Of a stretch of DNA of 35,627 nucleotides, positions 35,164 to 35,627 are shown in pieces (positions within the stretch are counted from its first letter, which is position 1; every line of letters starts with the position of its first letter). The position numbers and the translations under genes were made by a program. The DNA is taken from contig NZ_RSEJ01000041.1 of NCBI RefSeq assembly GCF_009910675.1, positions 1 to 35,627 of the forward strand, in the 5' to 3' direction. A model generated the notes under the pieces. The model saw only the letters and a list, made by a program, of their open reading frames with translations. It was not told where the DNA came from and ran no database searches. The DNA comes from Photobacterium alginatilyticum (lineage in GTDB: Bacteria > Pseudomonadota > Gammaproteobacteria > Enterobacterales > Vibrionaceae).

Positions 35164-35496
35164 TGATACTGCTTTGGCAACCAGACCAAAAACCATAGCC
35201 CACAAGGCAACGAACAGAGTGGTCTTCACTACAACCGCTTCCGGTATTACGACCCAGGGACAGGGCGCTTTATCCGCCAAGATCCAATGGTTCTGGTCGG
35301 TGGTATTAACCCGTATCAATATGCACTTTCAAATCTTCCCACGAGTGAAGAATTTATCCTTTTGATAGTTTCGGTAACCCTTAAGGGGAAGGTACCGAAG
35401 TCAGCGATGACCTACTTCCCTAGGAACGGACATCGTCGATCAATTATAGGAATTGGAAGTCCACTGTTTATGGAATGCTTTGAAGTGGTCAAGTAA
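35164..35496 (+). pseudogene. Internally deleted rhs-core remnant
   Basis: After a stop at 35164-35166 the frame reads YCFGNQTKNHSPQGNEQSGLHYNRFRYYDPGTGRFIRQDPM..., fusing two separate pieces of the Rhs core. 35167-35217 matches 32891-32941 and 35211-35333 matches 33331-33453, about 80% identical by hand alignment over the second block. Some 390 bases between them are deleted, still in frame. After NPYQYA the similarity ends. A further short core-like piece (PFDSFGNP, 35358-35381) appears in another frame. This is a displaced rhs end, not a functional gene. Confidence 0.7.
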
Positions 35497-35627
35497 AATT
35501 GGCCACGGTTTTAGAGTCATTCCAGAATAAGCGTTCTGACTCATTTGGCGTCAGACCACCGTTATATTGATGTGGCCTGATCTCGCTGTAATATCCTGTG
35601 ATGTACTGAGTGATTGAACGCTGTGCC
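35481..35627 (-). mobile_element. IS3-family insertion sequence, one end only
   Basis: The window ends inside an insertion sequence. Its probable outer terminal sequence begins TGAAGTGGTCAAGT at 35481, eight bases outside the transposase stop codon, and it starts with TG as expected for IS3-family ends. It has inserted into or beside the decayed rhs remnant. The other end and any target duplication lie outside the window. Confidence 0.7.
35489..35627 (-). CDS. IS3-family transposase (OrfB) C-terminus, partial
   Basis: Read on the minus strand, the last 45 residues are AQRSITQYITGYYSEIRPHQ followed by YNGGLTPNESERLFW and a TGA stop at 35491-35489. The YY..IRPHQYNGGLTP.E motif is the hallmark end of the DDE integrase-type transposase of IS3-family elements. 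The N-terminal part is beyond the window. Confidence 0.85.
   Translation of the reverse strand, partial: AQRSITQYITGYYSEIRPHQYNGGLTPNESERLFWNDSKTVANFT

Noticed and set aside
35093..35365. Overlapping 90-codon frame across the rhs remnant
   Set aside because: It is out of frame with the recognisable Rhs motifs and low in protein-like character, so it is a shadow.
35287..35496. Open frame of 69 codons with an ATG at the right end
   Set aside because: Its start is inside the rhs-core remnant (DPMVLVGGINPYQY) and the remainder has no protein-like conservation. It is part of the decayed rhs end.

Overview
The window is a nearly complete, compact type VI secretion system (T6SS) locus from a gammaproteobacterium. 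The species cannot be named from sequence alone. Moderate GC content, the full tss set and the IS3/Rhs context suggest a marine or environmental lineage, but that is inference. All thirteen core T6SS components (TssA-M, with Hcp = TssD, ClpV = TssH, VgrG = TssI) are recognisable, plus the threonine-phosphorylation regulators (PpkA-like kinase, PppA-like phosphatase, FHA protein, TagF) and TagJ/ImpE.

Layout. (1) Minus strand, 1-4503: a Hanks-type kinase, then downstream of it a T6SS-type effector whose C-terminal toxin domain runs across two reading frames, then a partial open frame at the window edge that is probably its immunity gene. (2) 4504-4811: a divergent intergenic region with several short perfect dyads. 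(3) Plus strand, 4812-25925: fha(tagH)-tssJ-tssK-tssL-tssM-tagF-pppA-tssA-tssB-tssC-[hairpin terminator]-tssC paralogue-tagJ-tssE-tssF-tssG-clpV, mostly with overlapping or nearly touching genes. (4) A strong hairpin terminator after clpV, then hcp-[terminator]-vgrG. (5) 28747-34779: an effector module of PAAR protein, a ketosynthase/thiolase-fold protein lacking the expected histidines, a 1459-residue Rhs protein with a 299-residue C-terminal toxin region, and a small immunity candidate. (6) 34780-35627: decay zone with an orphan reading frame lacking a start, an internally deleted rhs-core remnant, and the end of an IS3-family element.

How it works together. TssJLM form the membrane complex, TssKEFG plus VgrG the baseplate, TssBC the sheath, Hcp the tube, TssA the assembly cap and ClpV the recycling ATPase. 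Kinase, FHA protein, phosphatase and TagF probably set the firing threshold. The PAAR protein would tip VgrG and carry the Rhs effector, with the ketosynthase-like protein as a possible loading adaptor.

Most worth checking: the single-base frame split in the kinase-linked toxin, the ketosynthase-like pseudo-enzyme between PAAR and Rhs, the Rhs C-terminal toxin with its immunity candidate, the second TssC behind a terminator, and the long G tracts in core tss genes.
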